NCBI GenBank assembly: GCA_004794655.1
Contig: SMMW01000077.1
Span: forward strand, 62,001-126,000
DNA from: Marisa cornuarietis
Lineage: Eukaryota; Mollusca; Gastropoda; Architaenioglossa; Ampullariidae
Direction of reading: 5' to 3'
DNA length: 64,000 nucleotides
The notes beneath the pieces are model-generated. The model ran no database searches and was not told where the DNA came from. It saw only the letters and a program-made list of their open reading frames with translations. Of the stretch, positions 37,966 to 48,034 are shown one piece after another (the stretch's first letter is position 1; every line of letters begins with the position of its first letter). The translations under genes and the position numbers were made by a program.

Positions 37966-38025
<60 letters not shown>
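37830..38025. repeat. Inverted (GT)n ... (AC)n pair
   Basis: (GT)n at 37830-37891 and (AC)n at 37969-38025 are separated by a 77-bp spacer. The arms are complementary over more than 50 bp, so a + or - strand transcript could fold into a long hairpin. Confidence 0.93.
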
Positions 38026-38028
<3 letters not shown>

Positions 38029-39258
38029 CCCAGACGAAGCAGACAGCTCAGCAGTCTCGTTGTGTCCACCAATGTTTCAGTATAACTGTACAAACAGTAT
38101 AGCCTTACAATCAGTGTCATTATAACTGTACAACCCGTGGTACCGGTGTACCTGGACAATCAAGTGGACTGAAAGAAACGCCAGTATAACATCTGACATG
38201 GCTTACCATACAAGTCGCCTTTTTAAGTCTTCAACAAACATTATTTCGGCAAAAATCTGCTTTATATGAATGGAATGAGTGAACGAATGATTGAAAGAAA
38301 GAATGAATGAGAACGAACAAAACCAAAACAAAGGTGTGTAGAAAAAGGAAGGATAGAGTGACTATAAGGAGTGAAAAACATTGTAATGGAGGTGAAAGAG
38401 AGAAGCTCTAGTAGACCGCGCACTCGGCTGAACGCTCGGACTTGTCAATAACTGTCTTCATAAACCATCTCAACCTTCTTTAAGTTGACTCCTGGTTTCT
38501 CTGAAAAAAAGGAACAAGAACCTTGATCATGGGGTCAAGCGTTGATACAAGTCTTTTCCATCAGACTACCTTCCTTTACCTGTCGCTGCTACAGCGGGAA
38601 GTATAATTCCCCCCCCCCACCTCTCTCCCCAACCACCATGCACAAGGATTCCAGCGGCACCTTATCTTCGTCCATTTCAGTTTCAAACCGGGACTGAGCA
38701 GCGGGAAGAAGGCTGATAAGTGAGTGTTATCTCGGCCAGTGCGCTGGATCACTAGTCTCTAGCTTGTCCCGCCTGCTTTCGATGCCTTGATGATCCCCCC
38801 GCGCCCCCCCACCCCATCCCACCCCACCCCACCCCACCCCGTGTGTCGGGAATCTTGTTCGGTTTTAAAGCCAAACTCGAAGCGAGCGTGAAATGAAGCT
38901 GGAGGTTCGTGACAGGACTAGAGACTACAGGGCTACCATTAGTTTCTCACAGACATGTGCTGTGATTACAACCCGCTTCTCGCTGGGAAGGAAGAACTCA
39001 CGTGGTCTGACCAACTGTTGATATCAGTGACGGTAGTCTCCTAGCGGACAATACGTTTATATTACTGAATCGACTTTATTTATCTCACCACTTCTGTACA
39101 TATTGGCATGTTGATACAGATAACATTCAAAGTAAGCTGTTCTTGTCTGACTTTAATAATAAAATAATAATAATACAGATATATATATATATAGTGCCTT
39201 TTTCTCATCACCCACACGCCTTACATACATGCATTCATGAAGGGACAAGTCCCAGTCA
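38026..39258. other. Intergenic stretch with a G-quadruplex-prone tract
   Basis: No gene recognised. The feature of note is a C-run tract at 38795-38840 whose core is repeated acccc. On the - strand it gives many runs of four G spaced by one base. A second C-run is at 38608-38618. A (TA)n run lies near 39178-39193. Confidence 0.5.

Positions 39259-39315
<57 letters not shown>
39259..39315. repeat. (AAT)n microsatellite
   Basis: About 19 uninterrupted AAT triplets. Unlike the tracts at 6895 and 40852, no SINE-like core follows. Confidence 0.97.
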
Positions 39316-39318
<3 letters not shown>

Positions 39319-40325
39319 AAAAACAGGGAGTTCAGAATAGTAATTGTGGGATAGTACTTTGTGACCAGACATGTCACTGAACTACACACAATCGGCTCAA
39401 GAACGCATTTCTTCAGCAACGACAACACGATTGCTTTGTTGTGGTTGTGCAGGTGGTGATGTATTAGTTTCCTGGACTACAGACTGTAGGCAGCACAGCA
39501 CTAATCGACCTTCTGACCCTCTTCAACTCGTCTACATTTAAAATCCTTTTGAAGCAGACATGGAGCACACAGTGCGTCAAGTGCATGCGGAAAGATGAAG
39601 ACAGTCGGAGAAAGGTGTGGGGTGACAGACAAATGACATAAATATACACTTGATACAAATAATTTACACTCACATAATAAAATATACACTTATAATACAA
39701 ATCACATTCTTCCCTCAAAATGGTAAATAAAATTTATAAATACTTTTTGTTTCAACCCAAACAGTCTTCTAGTCAACTGCATTCGATAACTGTTATGCAC
39801 CCTTCTTGTTCTTTATTATTATTTTTTTACCTGTTGGACAATTGTTATCGGTTGCAGGCAACCTGACAAACCTGTTGATGTCTCTAACTTCACACCTCCA
39901 CCTATGAAACCTCCAGTCTGTAAACATGAGGGCGAGTGGCAGTGGTTTGAAGAGTCATAAAGTGATGGAGGATTGTGAAAGTGAGAGGAGGGAGGGAGGG
40001 AGGGAAGACAGGGGATGTTTGATGTTTGAGCTTCATGCGAGTGTGTAAGACGGAGGGGGGACCACAATGTAACAACTACCATTTGTCAGCAATTTTCCCA
40101 GCAGACCTGGAAATCGAGCGCAGTGGGAAACGAACTACGATGCTCCCCGACATCTCCAAGTGGGAAAATGGCCCACAGAAAGGTCGAAGCCGGAACCCTA
40201 AGGGGTTAATGGTGGTACCGCTGGACGAGCTGAAGGTGGCGCTGCGGCATTAGGTGTTAATGACCTCACCCGTGACCCAGGCGTGTCTTTGGTACATTGG
40301 TACAGCCGTGTGCAGGGAGACAGAC

Positions 40326-40326
<1 letters not shown>
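39316..40326. other. Intergenic stretch with a tentative exon-like piece
   Basis: Mostly AT-rich. A GC-balanced open segment at 40105-40253 follows a splice-acceptor-like ttttcccagcag and reads to a TAG. It has mixed, non-repetitive composition (with LEIERSGKRTTMLPDISKWE). No partner exon or homology was recognised, so it is not called as CDS. Confidence 0.35.

Positions 40327-40381
<55 letters not shown>
40327..40381. repeat. (GT)n microsatellite
   Basis: About 27 GT dinucleotides, followed by a short GA run. Confidence 0.97.
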
Positions 40382-40387
<6 letters not shown>

Positions 40388-40851
40388 GAGAAAAACTACT
40401 TGATTTAATAGGTCAACGACCAGACTGTAAATGATGCTGTGGGCAGGCAAGGAGAGGAATTTTGATGCAGGAATCACGCAAAATGCCAGTTGATTGTCGG
40501 TATGTGATATCAAAAAGATGATGAAAATAAACGATAACTGAAGGAGTTGTTACTGGTGCTTACACCAATGATCTACAGCACACTACACATGGGACTCAGA
40601 GACAGAGACACAGTAAACACGAGAGTGAGATATACAGACCACTTGTCAGGCAGGTTCTGTGTTCCAGTCCACATGAGCAACCGTCACTAATTTTTGTTAG
40701 AAAAATGTCAAGGGCATAAAAGAAGATATTTTAGAAGACTAAACATAATTTGGGATAACTTACTGAGCACGCAAATTTCATGATATTTAAGTTACACAAT
40801 ACAGCAGTTCTCCTTTTGTCATCCCTATGTGTGTTTTCCAATTGTCACGGA

Positions 40852-40906
<55 letters not shown>

Positions 40907-41100
40907 TAATAATAATAATGAAGATTTGTATAGCGCATATTCACACTCATAGAGAGCATGCGCTTACCGCTTAAAACAATGAAGAAACATGGACTACATG
41001 GATAGAACACGAGGGACGGAAGAATAAACAACAGTACTGATGACAAACAGAAAACAAAAACAGAAAACACTGATTTAGCGCCACGTTCATAGCCACCAAA
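40852..41100. mobile_element. SINE-like dispersed repeat with (AAT)n head
   Basis: (AAT)n at 40852-40919 is followed directly by gaagatttgtatagcgcata (40919-40938) and then gagcatgcgctt. The tagcgca ... gcgctt arrangement after (AAT)n resembles a short dispersed element common in invertebrate genomes (recollection). The right boundary is unclear. Confidence 0.35.
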
Positions 41101-41381
41101 GACAGTCTACTAATCTGAGACTAATACACACCTGGGTGGCTCTGTCTGAAGCCTAACAGCCTCCAACTTTGTATTCACCGGGTGAAACTGTCTCAGGATG
41201 TTGAAAGATTTGCCGATGTATTTCCGAATTTTTCTTTAATTACCAGTAATGCATTTTTTTCCTTTTTCTTTTTAAACTGGTCGGGTTCTTTGAATTGAAA
41301 ACTGAGTCGGTAACTATGTGCTCCTTGTTTCATTCTCCATTATCATTTCTTTACTTTCTTCCTTTTTTGTTCTTTTTTTAG

Positions 41382-41510
41382 TATGAAGACGATCCTGTGG
41401 TGAATCAGCGAGTTACAGGAGTTCTAACCAACATTTTAAGATCAATGGGAGGAGGAGACAAACCGCAGACAAAAGGGTCGGAAACAAACAACCACCGCTG
41501 GCCGATGTGA
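41382..41510 (+). other. Tentative terminal exon of an unknown gene
   Basis: A long pyrimidine tract (41343-41379) ends in TAG at 41379-41381 and is followed by a 42-codon frame (YEDDPVVNQRVTGVLTNILR ...) to TGA at 41508-41510. The acceptor is the best-looking orphan one in the intergenic part. No upstream exon, homologue or polyadenylation signal was recognised. It may be chance. Confidence 0.15.
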
Positions 41511-41559
41511 AGGCTGGTGGTCGTTGGCAGATCTGGAAGCAGATGTGGACATGACTCGC

Positions 41560-42260
41560 CATCAATCGATGCTATTCTCTGGTGTCAGTTTTGCGCAAGT
41601 CGTGGGATTACGACCAGTCCGCCACTGGCCTCTCCCGTGCCCGTCGAATATGCCCGAGAAGGTAGAGTAATCTCCCTGTAATTGCTGCAGAGGGCGTTTA
41701 GAGAGGAGCGAAGGTGCGATAATCTCCCTTTAATTGCCTGGCGGGATGCGCGCGCTCCCGGAAGGTCGCTAGGAAAGCATTAAACCTGCATTTACCGAGG
41801 GTTTAAAATCACGGCAAGGGGCAGGCCCGGCTTAAAATGCAAGCGTGCCCAGTGGGCCACAGGCATTTATCGAGAAAAATTACTCGTCTCCAGTTTCGCA
41901 TCGACTGCACGCCAGGCTCCCACCTCCTTTGCTCCCCCTCCCTCCGTGTCGCGGTTAAGTCTCCTGCTGGCCATCACAAAGGGGGCGCCACTGCTAGTGT
42001 CCCCGACAGGCGCGTGAAATGACCTGGCGTGCAGCGCTCGGCGGATGATGTTCTCTCCCCCCCCTCTCCCCCCCCTAAGTTTTCTGGCCGGCCCGATGGC
42101 GCGCCACATGCTGACCAGACGTCTGGCGTTGCAGTCGCCGTTAGCGCCCCCTCCTGGAGATGGACGGTGGCGTCACGGAAGACAGTGATTTGTCGCCCTT
42201 GATGGAGTGACGATCACGTCGCTGTCACGTCACAACACGCACGCGGGGGGCAAAAGTTAA
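41560..42260. promoter_or_regulatory. CpG-rich unique island with a duplicated homeodomain-site module
   Basis: GC/CpG-rich non-repetitive DNA, 5.2 kb 3' of Hox3. Two related 28-bp blocks start at 41658 and 41710. They share taatctccct and then taattgc (41668-41685 and 41720-41737). TAATCT is a K50-type and TAATTG an Antp-type homeodomain core. gcgataatctccc in the second block resembles gcgataaatct in intron 1 at 21985. Regulatory function is inference. Confidence 0.3.
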
Positions 42261-43030
42261 GGAACTCGTGTTAAAGCTCCACCGAAGTTAGAAATAAAAA
42301 AAAGAAAAAGTTTCAAAGCGAATCAGTTTTGCTCATTACAGGAAATTCTCAAAACAGGAGCAAACAACCACTTTTTCCGTTGGCGACAATCGTGGACTTG
42401 CACGGAAACAAGTGGAATCAGTGACCGAGAGTCATGAGATGCTTACGACATCAGGGCGAAGTTGGTGAGAGAATAAAGACCGTGTATCCAGGTACTAAAC
42501 TGATGTCTCAGACTTCGCTGGGAATCCACATGTTGCACTTAACTAACTCAATCCTTTGCACAAAGGTAGATCTTTAAAAAGTCTGCTTATGTCGACAAAT
42601 TTTCAACAGAGTTTTGTTTCAGTGTGCTGTACAGTCACACCTTTTGTTATTTGGCTGCATTCTCAGACACTAAGCGCCTGGTGATGTGTGACACCTGTAA
42701 AAACCGACATCAAAGCTGTTTTACCAACATTTTCCTATCGGGGCTCCAGTCAGCACTAACTTGAAATTGTCTACCACCAGAGTTCATGTTCCAAAATATG
42801 CCTTACAGCATCAGGAAGAATATGTTCACAGCTTCCATTACACCTTTCACATCTATGTAGCAGGAAAACCAGTGTGAAATGACGAAGCCTTCTCTCAGCT
42901 AACACATCCAAACAGTAACAGTTCACAGCACCCAGTCACAGCTTGGGATGACCGTCTCTCGCACCACAAAATCTGTTGTTTTAAAAAAATGATTAGGTGT
43001 GAGTGAGATGCTTACTTCACAAGAGATTTC

Positions 43031-43070
<40 letters not shown>

Positions 43071-43210
43071 CCTCGTGTTTCATATTTTCATATATTGACT
43101 CAAACTTTTAATCTCAACTTTCTTTACAATTAACTGCAATTATTTTCCTAGCCTGTAAAATCTCCTACCCGAGGAGCTTTCCTCACACCGGGTGCCCAAA
43201 GCCTTTTGGC
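42261..43210. other. Intergenic stretch without recognised gene
   Basis: Contains (ATT)n at 43033-43069. No domain-bearing frame or RNA gene was recognised. Confidence 0.5.
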
Positions 43211-43214
43211 AAGC

Positions 43215-43742
43215 ACACTCAGCCCTTAGTACCGATGTGTACAGTGTCCATGACATGATACAAGCTCACTGACACTTGAGTACCTATATATGTACAATGT
43301 CCATGGCATGATACAAGCTCACTGACACTTGAGTACCGATGTGTGTACAATGTCCATGACATGATACAAGCTCACTGACACTTGAGTACCTATATATGTA
43401 CAATGTCCATGGCATGATACAAGCTCACTGACACTTGAGTACCTATATGTGTACAATGTCCATGGCATGATACAAGCTCACTGATACTTGAGTACCGATG
43501 TGTGTACAATGTCATGGCATGATACAAGCTCACTGACACTTGAGTACCTATATGTGTACAATGTCCATGGCATGATACAAGCTCACTGACACTTGAGTAC
43601 CTATATGTGTACAATGTCCATGGCATGATACAAGCTCACTGATACTTGAGTACCGATGTGTGTACAATGTCATGGCATGATACAAGCTCACTGACACTTG
43701 AGTACCTATATGTGTACAATGTCCATGGCATGATACAAGCTA
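43215..43742. repeat. 53-bp minisatellite, about 10 copies
   Basis: The unit contains ctgacacttgagtacctata, tgtgtacaatgtccatggca and tgatacaagctca. Variants ctatata, ctatatg and cgatgtg alternate, and some units lack one C (gtcatggc), implying a higher-order pattern. Copies are otherwise nearly identical. Confidence 0.95.
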
Positions 43743-45338
43743 GTGGAGAAGCAGACGTGCGTTATATTGATGTTATTCCGTATTCCAATAAGCATGCAAT
43801 CATTGAGGTAATTAGACAAACATCTCAGCATAGCTTACTGGGGATGAGCTCAATAACTGCTCAGGTATACAGTGAATGGGAACCCACCATTAGTTCCAGT
43901 AAAGCATGCGTTTGTTTTCCTCTAAGCTTCAGCTGCTGACACTGGAGCTGAGATGTTACTGCGGCACTTGAGAGACAAAGCAGCTCTCTCTTTTAACTTT
44001 TGAAATGTCAGAGTTTGAAAAACAGTAAACACGTGCGTGAAATAAATGTGGTTTCTCTGCTGAAAATGTTTGACTGAGCTGACATCTCTAAAGTTGCAGG
44101 TAAAATGTCTGCTTCATTAGCTGGGAATGTTTGTGGCAGAATCCCCGTGAGTCGTGGCCAAGTGGAGAGGGTCCCAGGTGCCAGAGCTCAGCAGGAGTTT
44201 TCTGTCTCTAGACTTGTCCTGAGGTCATTGCCGGCTGTGTGCGCCCTCGCGCCTAGTTCTCCACACGACAGGCTCCTCGGTTACAGATGAGAGGCAGGTG
44301 GTAGAAGTCCTACATTCGTACCAGGCCTGCATCCCCATCGCTACAGCACGACAAGCTTCCCACACAAAGAACTGCAAGTGGTCCACTGTGTGTAGATGAG
44401 ACATAGGGGCAGCACCTCAACCCTCTTCTTCCACCAGCCTTTACCTTGCCCTGTCCTTCGGGTACCCGGTGACTGTTTGGGCATTTTGTAACTTTGAGGA
44501 TAAGTCCTCTGACCCCTCGAAAACAAAACTTAATAATCAGTCTGTTACTAGCTGGCTGCAACGAGCTCAAGCCCAAGTACAGTTGTTATGTACTACCGGT
44601 TCCTAAACATGAAGTGCTAACTTTGAAGTGCAGCTGTCATAATCTTAAAGGACAACCAGAGTACAACATTTTTTCTTTATGATCGTTCATTTTAAAAATA
44701 ATAATTCCCAAAATATAACTACACGGTTAAGTTTAATTTTAAAGATATAAGCCTTGAAACATTGGCATACTCGCCTGCCACTTGGACAGCAGGAAAAAAT
44801 TACTCTCTGGCGTTTGCTGCCATTATCTTTAGGATTTCCTTAATGAGCACAAACTCCCTCTGAGTGTGGAAGAGAACATTCAGCAACAGCACAGTGTCTC
44901 CTGGTCAGTTTTCTTTTACCGATGATTGCAGCTTTTCTCTTCCACTTCAGCTTGTGCAGACGGCGCTATTTTTAGAAATACGTCTGTTTCGTCACTTCCT
45001 GTTTTCTCTACAAATCCAGGTGTGCTTAGGAGACAAATATTAAAATAAAATATCGCATGTCTCTTTGCCATAAAATAATACTGTCATGTGTTTTTGTGAT
45101 ACATCATGCAGTGTTTACACCGATTTAGCTGAGCAATAGAGTTAGCCTTTAAGGCTAATGCAACGTTCAACATCACTTGACATGACAGGTTGTCACAAAC
45201 CAGCCTGATTGGTTCGCTTATCTTTAGTTTATTCCCATTAACCATCTTACCTTCCTTTACCCACCTCCATCCATTCATTCTTTTTTCTTTCATTTTTAGT
45301 AATATTTCATAATTCCTCTTCCATTCCATTTGTGATCT
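43743..45338. other. Intergenic stretch without recognised gene
   Basis: No recognisable coding domain, RNA gene or repeat. The short GC-rich frames at 44105-44580 overlap on both strands and are not supported. Confidence 0.45.
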
Positions 45339-45545
45339 GCATGTTTCTCAGACTGCATGTTTCCCAAACTGGATGTTTCTCAGACTGCATGTTTCCCACA
45401 CTGCATGTTTCTCAGACTGCATGTTTCCCACACTGCATGTTTCTCAGACTGCATGTTTCCCACACTGCATGTTTCTCAGACTGCATGTTTCCCACACTGG
45501 ATGTTTCTCAGACTGCATGTTTCCCACACTGGATGTTTCCACATT
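45339..45545. repeat. 16/32-bp minisatellite
   Basis: The 16-bp unit catgtttctcagactg alternates with catgtttcccacactg, giving a 32-bp dimer of about six copies. All three + strand frames are open, so the frames over it are repeat artefacts. Confidence 0.93.
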
Positions 45546-45739
45546 GCCTTCAACCGTTTGTTCCTTCCTTTTGCGCTCCTATTATTTTCACACACCGTGT
45601 GTGTGTGTGTGTGTGTTCGCAAGCTCTTTAAACATGCGCGTCTGCATAAATATGTCTACTGTGCATATGTACTTGTGTCTGAGCACAGATGTCCCAATGG
45701 TTGGGTAAATGCAAAGACGGAAAACTTTTTCTTTCTTTC

Positions 45740-46090
45740 TTGACGCTTGTGGTGCGATACCGACCGATCAGGCGACCTTTAACCCCCGGAGAACACGAGG
45801 GAGGAAGGCCGGGGGGGGGGTGCCGGCGTTATGATATAAATAAGTCAGCGCGGCATAACGGGGGCGATGTCAACTTTGTGCCACCCTACCCCTTTTAACG
45901 GGCGACCCGTTTGTCAAGCTGAATCAGATTCAAACCGCCTGCATGACAGCGGGAGGTGCGCGGTGTCGGGTAGATGAATGTCCACCGCCTGCCGAGACCC
46001 CGCCACCCCCGCCACCCCGCCACCACTCCACCACCCTCAGCGACGCCGACGTTCAGATCAAAATCTGTGACGGTGCATTGTGGGATATAA
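45740..46090. promoter_or_regulatory. CpG-rich unique island sharing words with Hox3 intron 1
   Basis: Contains aacgggggcgat at 45857-45868 (identical to 21978-21989), ttgtcaagctgaatc at 45911-45925 (compare ctgtcaggctgaatc at 21994-22008) and aaatctgtgacgg at 46061-46073. tgatataaataag near 45831-45843 is an AT-rich homeodomain-type word. It is not repetitive. A shared regulatory grammar is a hypothesis only. Confidence 0.28.
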
Positions 46091-46981
46091 AATTTCATGA
46101 CACTTTTTCCGAGAGACGGTGAAGGGCGCCAGACAAGAACCATGGATAAGATTCAAAAAGCTTACAAGAGAGAAGGTGTGAGAAAGAGAGAAGTGGGAAA
46201 GAAAGGAATACAACAAAAAGGTATCCCGTAAACAAATCGGATCAAGGTGAGAAAGGAGGTAGTGGAGAGAAAGAGAGAGGGGAAGTGATAGAATGAGGGA
46301 TGTGTGTGTGTGTGTGTTAGAAGAGAGAGAGAGGGGGGGGAATGAAAGAGAGAGGAGGAAAAAAAATTTATGAAACAGCTGACGAAACGGGACAAACAAA
46401 AAAAGAAAGTGTAAACTGTAAACAATAAACAACCAGAAATAAACAATAAAGTGAAACACAAAAACCAAGCCCGAAGAACGAAATTAAAAAGAAGTTAGAA
46501 ATCAAACATGGGATACTTTTTACTTTCTAGTCCAGCTACAGACCTCGTACATCTCCACCATGTCATCCCTCCCCCACCCACCCCCACACACACACTCTCC
46601 ACTTTCCCATGACTTTGATGTTACTGTGGTTTAAAGCGCCTCTCAGACTTCCGCTCTCAGTCTCTCATTCTCCTTTCACTCTCTCCACCTACCTCTTCTC
46701 ACTCTTTCTTTGATGTTGAGTTCAAAGTTTCTCGGGCTTCAGTCTGTCCGTCTGCACGTCTGGCCCAGCAGGCTAGTTCTCCCCAAGAACCTCTGCAAGT
46801 CTCGTCTGTATGCCTAGATAGCCTGTGGGCTGTAAGTAGGTATCTCTATTTTTTTTAAAGCAGTAAGATATTCAGACTGTAAAGTAGCATTGAATGTAGT
46901 CACCTAGCAAAATATAATTATAGACAAGAAAGTAGACAGCAAGGCAATTGATTATTTCTTTGATGTTGAATGGTTGGCAGC
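46091..46981. other. Intergenic purine-rich stretch
   Basis: 46160-46480 is purine-rich with GA runs and a short (GT)n at 46301-46317. It produces Ser/Leu/Phe-rich spurious frames on the - strand. No gene recognised. Confidence 0.5.
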
Positions 46982-47373
46982 TGGTAGGTAGGTGCTTGAG
47001 CAGTACAGTGAGCAGACAGCTGGTATGTAGGTACTTAAACAATACAGTGAGCAGACAGCTGGTATGTAGGTACTTAAACAATACAGTGAGCAGACAGCTG
47101 GTATGTAGGTACTTAAACAATACAGTGAGCAGACAGCTGGTATGTAGGTACTTAAACAATACAGTGAGCAGACAGCTGGTATGTAGGTACTTAAACAATA
47201 CAGTGAGCAGACAGCTGGTATGTAGGTACCTAAACAATACAGTGAGCAGGCAGCTGGTATGTAGGTACATAAACAATACAGTGAGTAGACAGCTGGTATG
47301 TAGGTACATAAACAATAGAGTGAGCAGGCAGCTGGTATGTAGGTACCTAAACAATACAGTGAGCAGGTACCTA
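46982..47373. repeat. 39-bp minisatellite, 10 copies
   Basis: Unit ggtaggtacttaaacaatac-type: agcagacagctggtatgtag then gtacttaaacaatacagtg (39 bp). As 39 is divisible by three and the unit lacks stops in several frames, it yields long open frames of 144-223 codons on both strands. These are repeat artefacts. Central copies are identical and right-end copies diverge (acataaac, acctaaac). Confidence 0.95.
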
Positions 47374-47629
47374 GGTAAGTAGACGACGTTCGAATTTTTT
47401 TTGATACATGCACACACGGGACAGAGAGATGCACACAACAGAGAGAAAGATGAGACATGATGTGGAGGAAGTTTACATGAAAGAGAGAGAAAGAGGAGTG
47501 AAGTAGTTTGTGAAGCCAAGTGAACACATCCACACTCACACACACAGGCTCAAGGCTCGGTGTCCTTTTTCTTGCTGAAGACAGGAACATCTCGGAACAT
47601 ATTTATCACCAACACCCTCCCCCACTCCC

Positions 47630-47880
47630 GAAAGAAGCGGCGAGCCCGCAGACTTTGCTATCAGCATTCTCGCGGCGGCTCTCATGAAATCTCGTGCGGC
47701 GCGCGCTGACAGCGCGAAGCGAAACAATCCTGGACTGTGGCGGCTTCCTGCGGGCGATAACGTCACTTCCGATAAATCTGTAGCGTGTCAGACAACACAC
47801 GACGTGCACGGGAAAATTACATTTGAGAGAAGACAGGTTTTGCAAGATGCTTGTGCATTTTCTTCCTGCAGTTCTGAGAG
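47630..47880. promoter_or_regulatory. CpG-rich unique island with CGATAAATCTGT
   Basis: GC/CpG-rich and non-repetitive, with gtgcggcgcgcgctgacag, then gggcgataacgtc and cgataaatctgt at 47770-47781 (identical to 21986-21997), followed by gtgtcag. It lies 11.3 kb 3' of Hox3. A regulatory role is inferred from shared words only. A promoter of an unseen gene is an alternative. Confidence 0.28.
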
Positions 47881-47966
47881 ATTTATGGCACGAGAGACCT
47901 AGGTGGCATTGCTTTCTTTTTACTGCTTTTAAATGTAAGTGTATTGTAAAAGATTGAGCCGTGAGG

Positions 47967-47968
<2 letters not shown>

Positions 47969-48032
<64 letters not shown>
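47969..48032. repeat. (AC)n microsatellite
   Basis: About 32 uninterrupted CA dinucleotides. Confidence 0.98.

Positions 48033-48034
<2 letters not shown>

Noticed and set aside
45332..45743. Three overlapping + strand frames rich in Cys/His/Phe
   Set aside because: All three frames are open over a 16/32-bp tandem array, which is characteristic of a repeat artefact.
46872..47590. Long repeat-bearing frames of 144-223 codons on both strands
   Set aside because: They coincide with a 39-bp minisatellite whose unit is divisible by three. The open frames are a by-product of the repeat.
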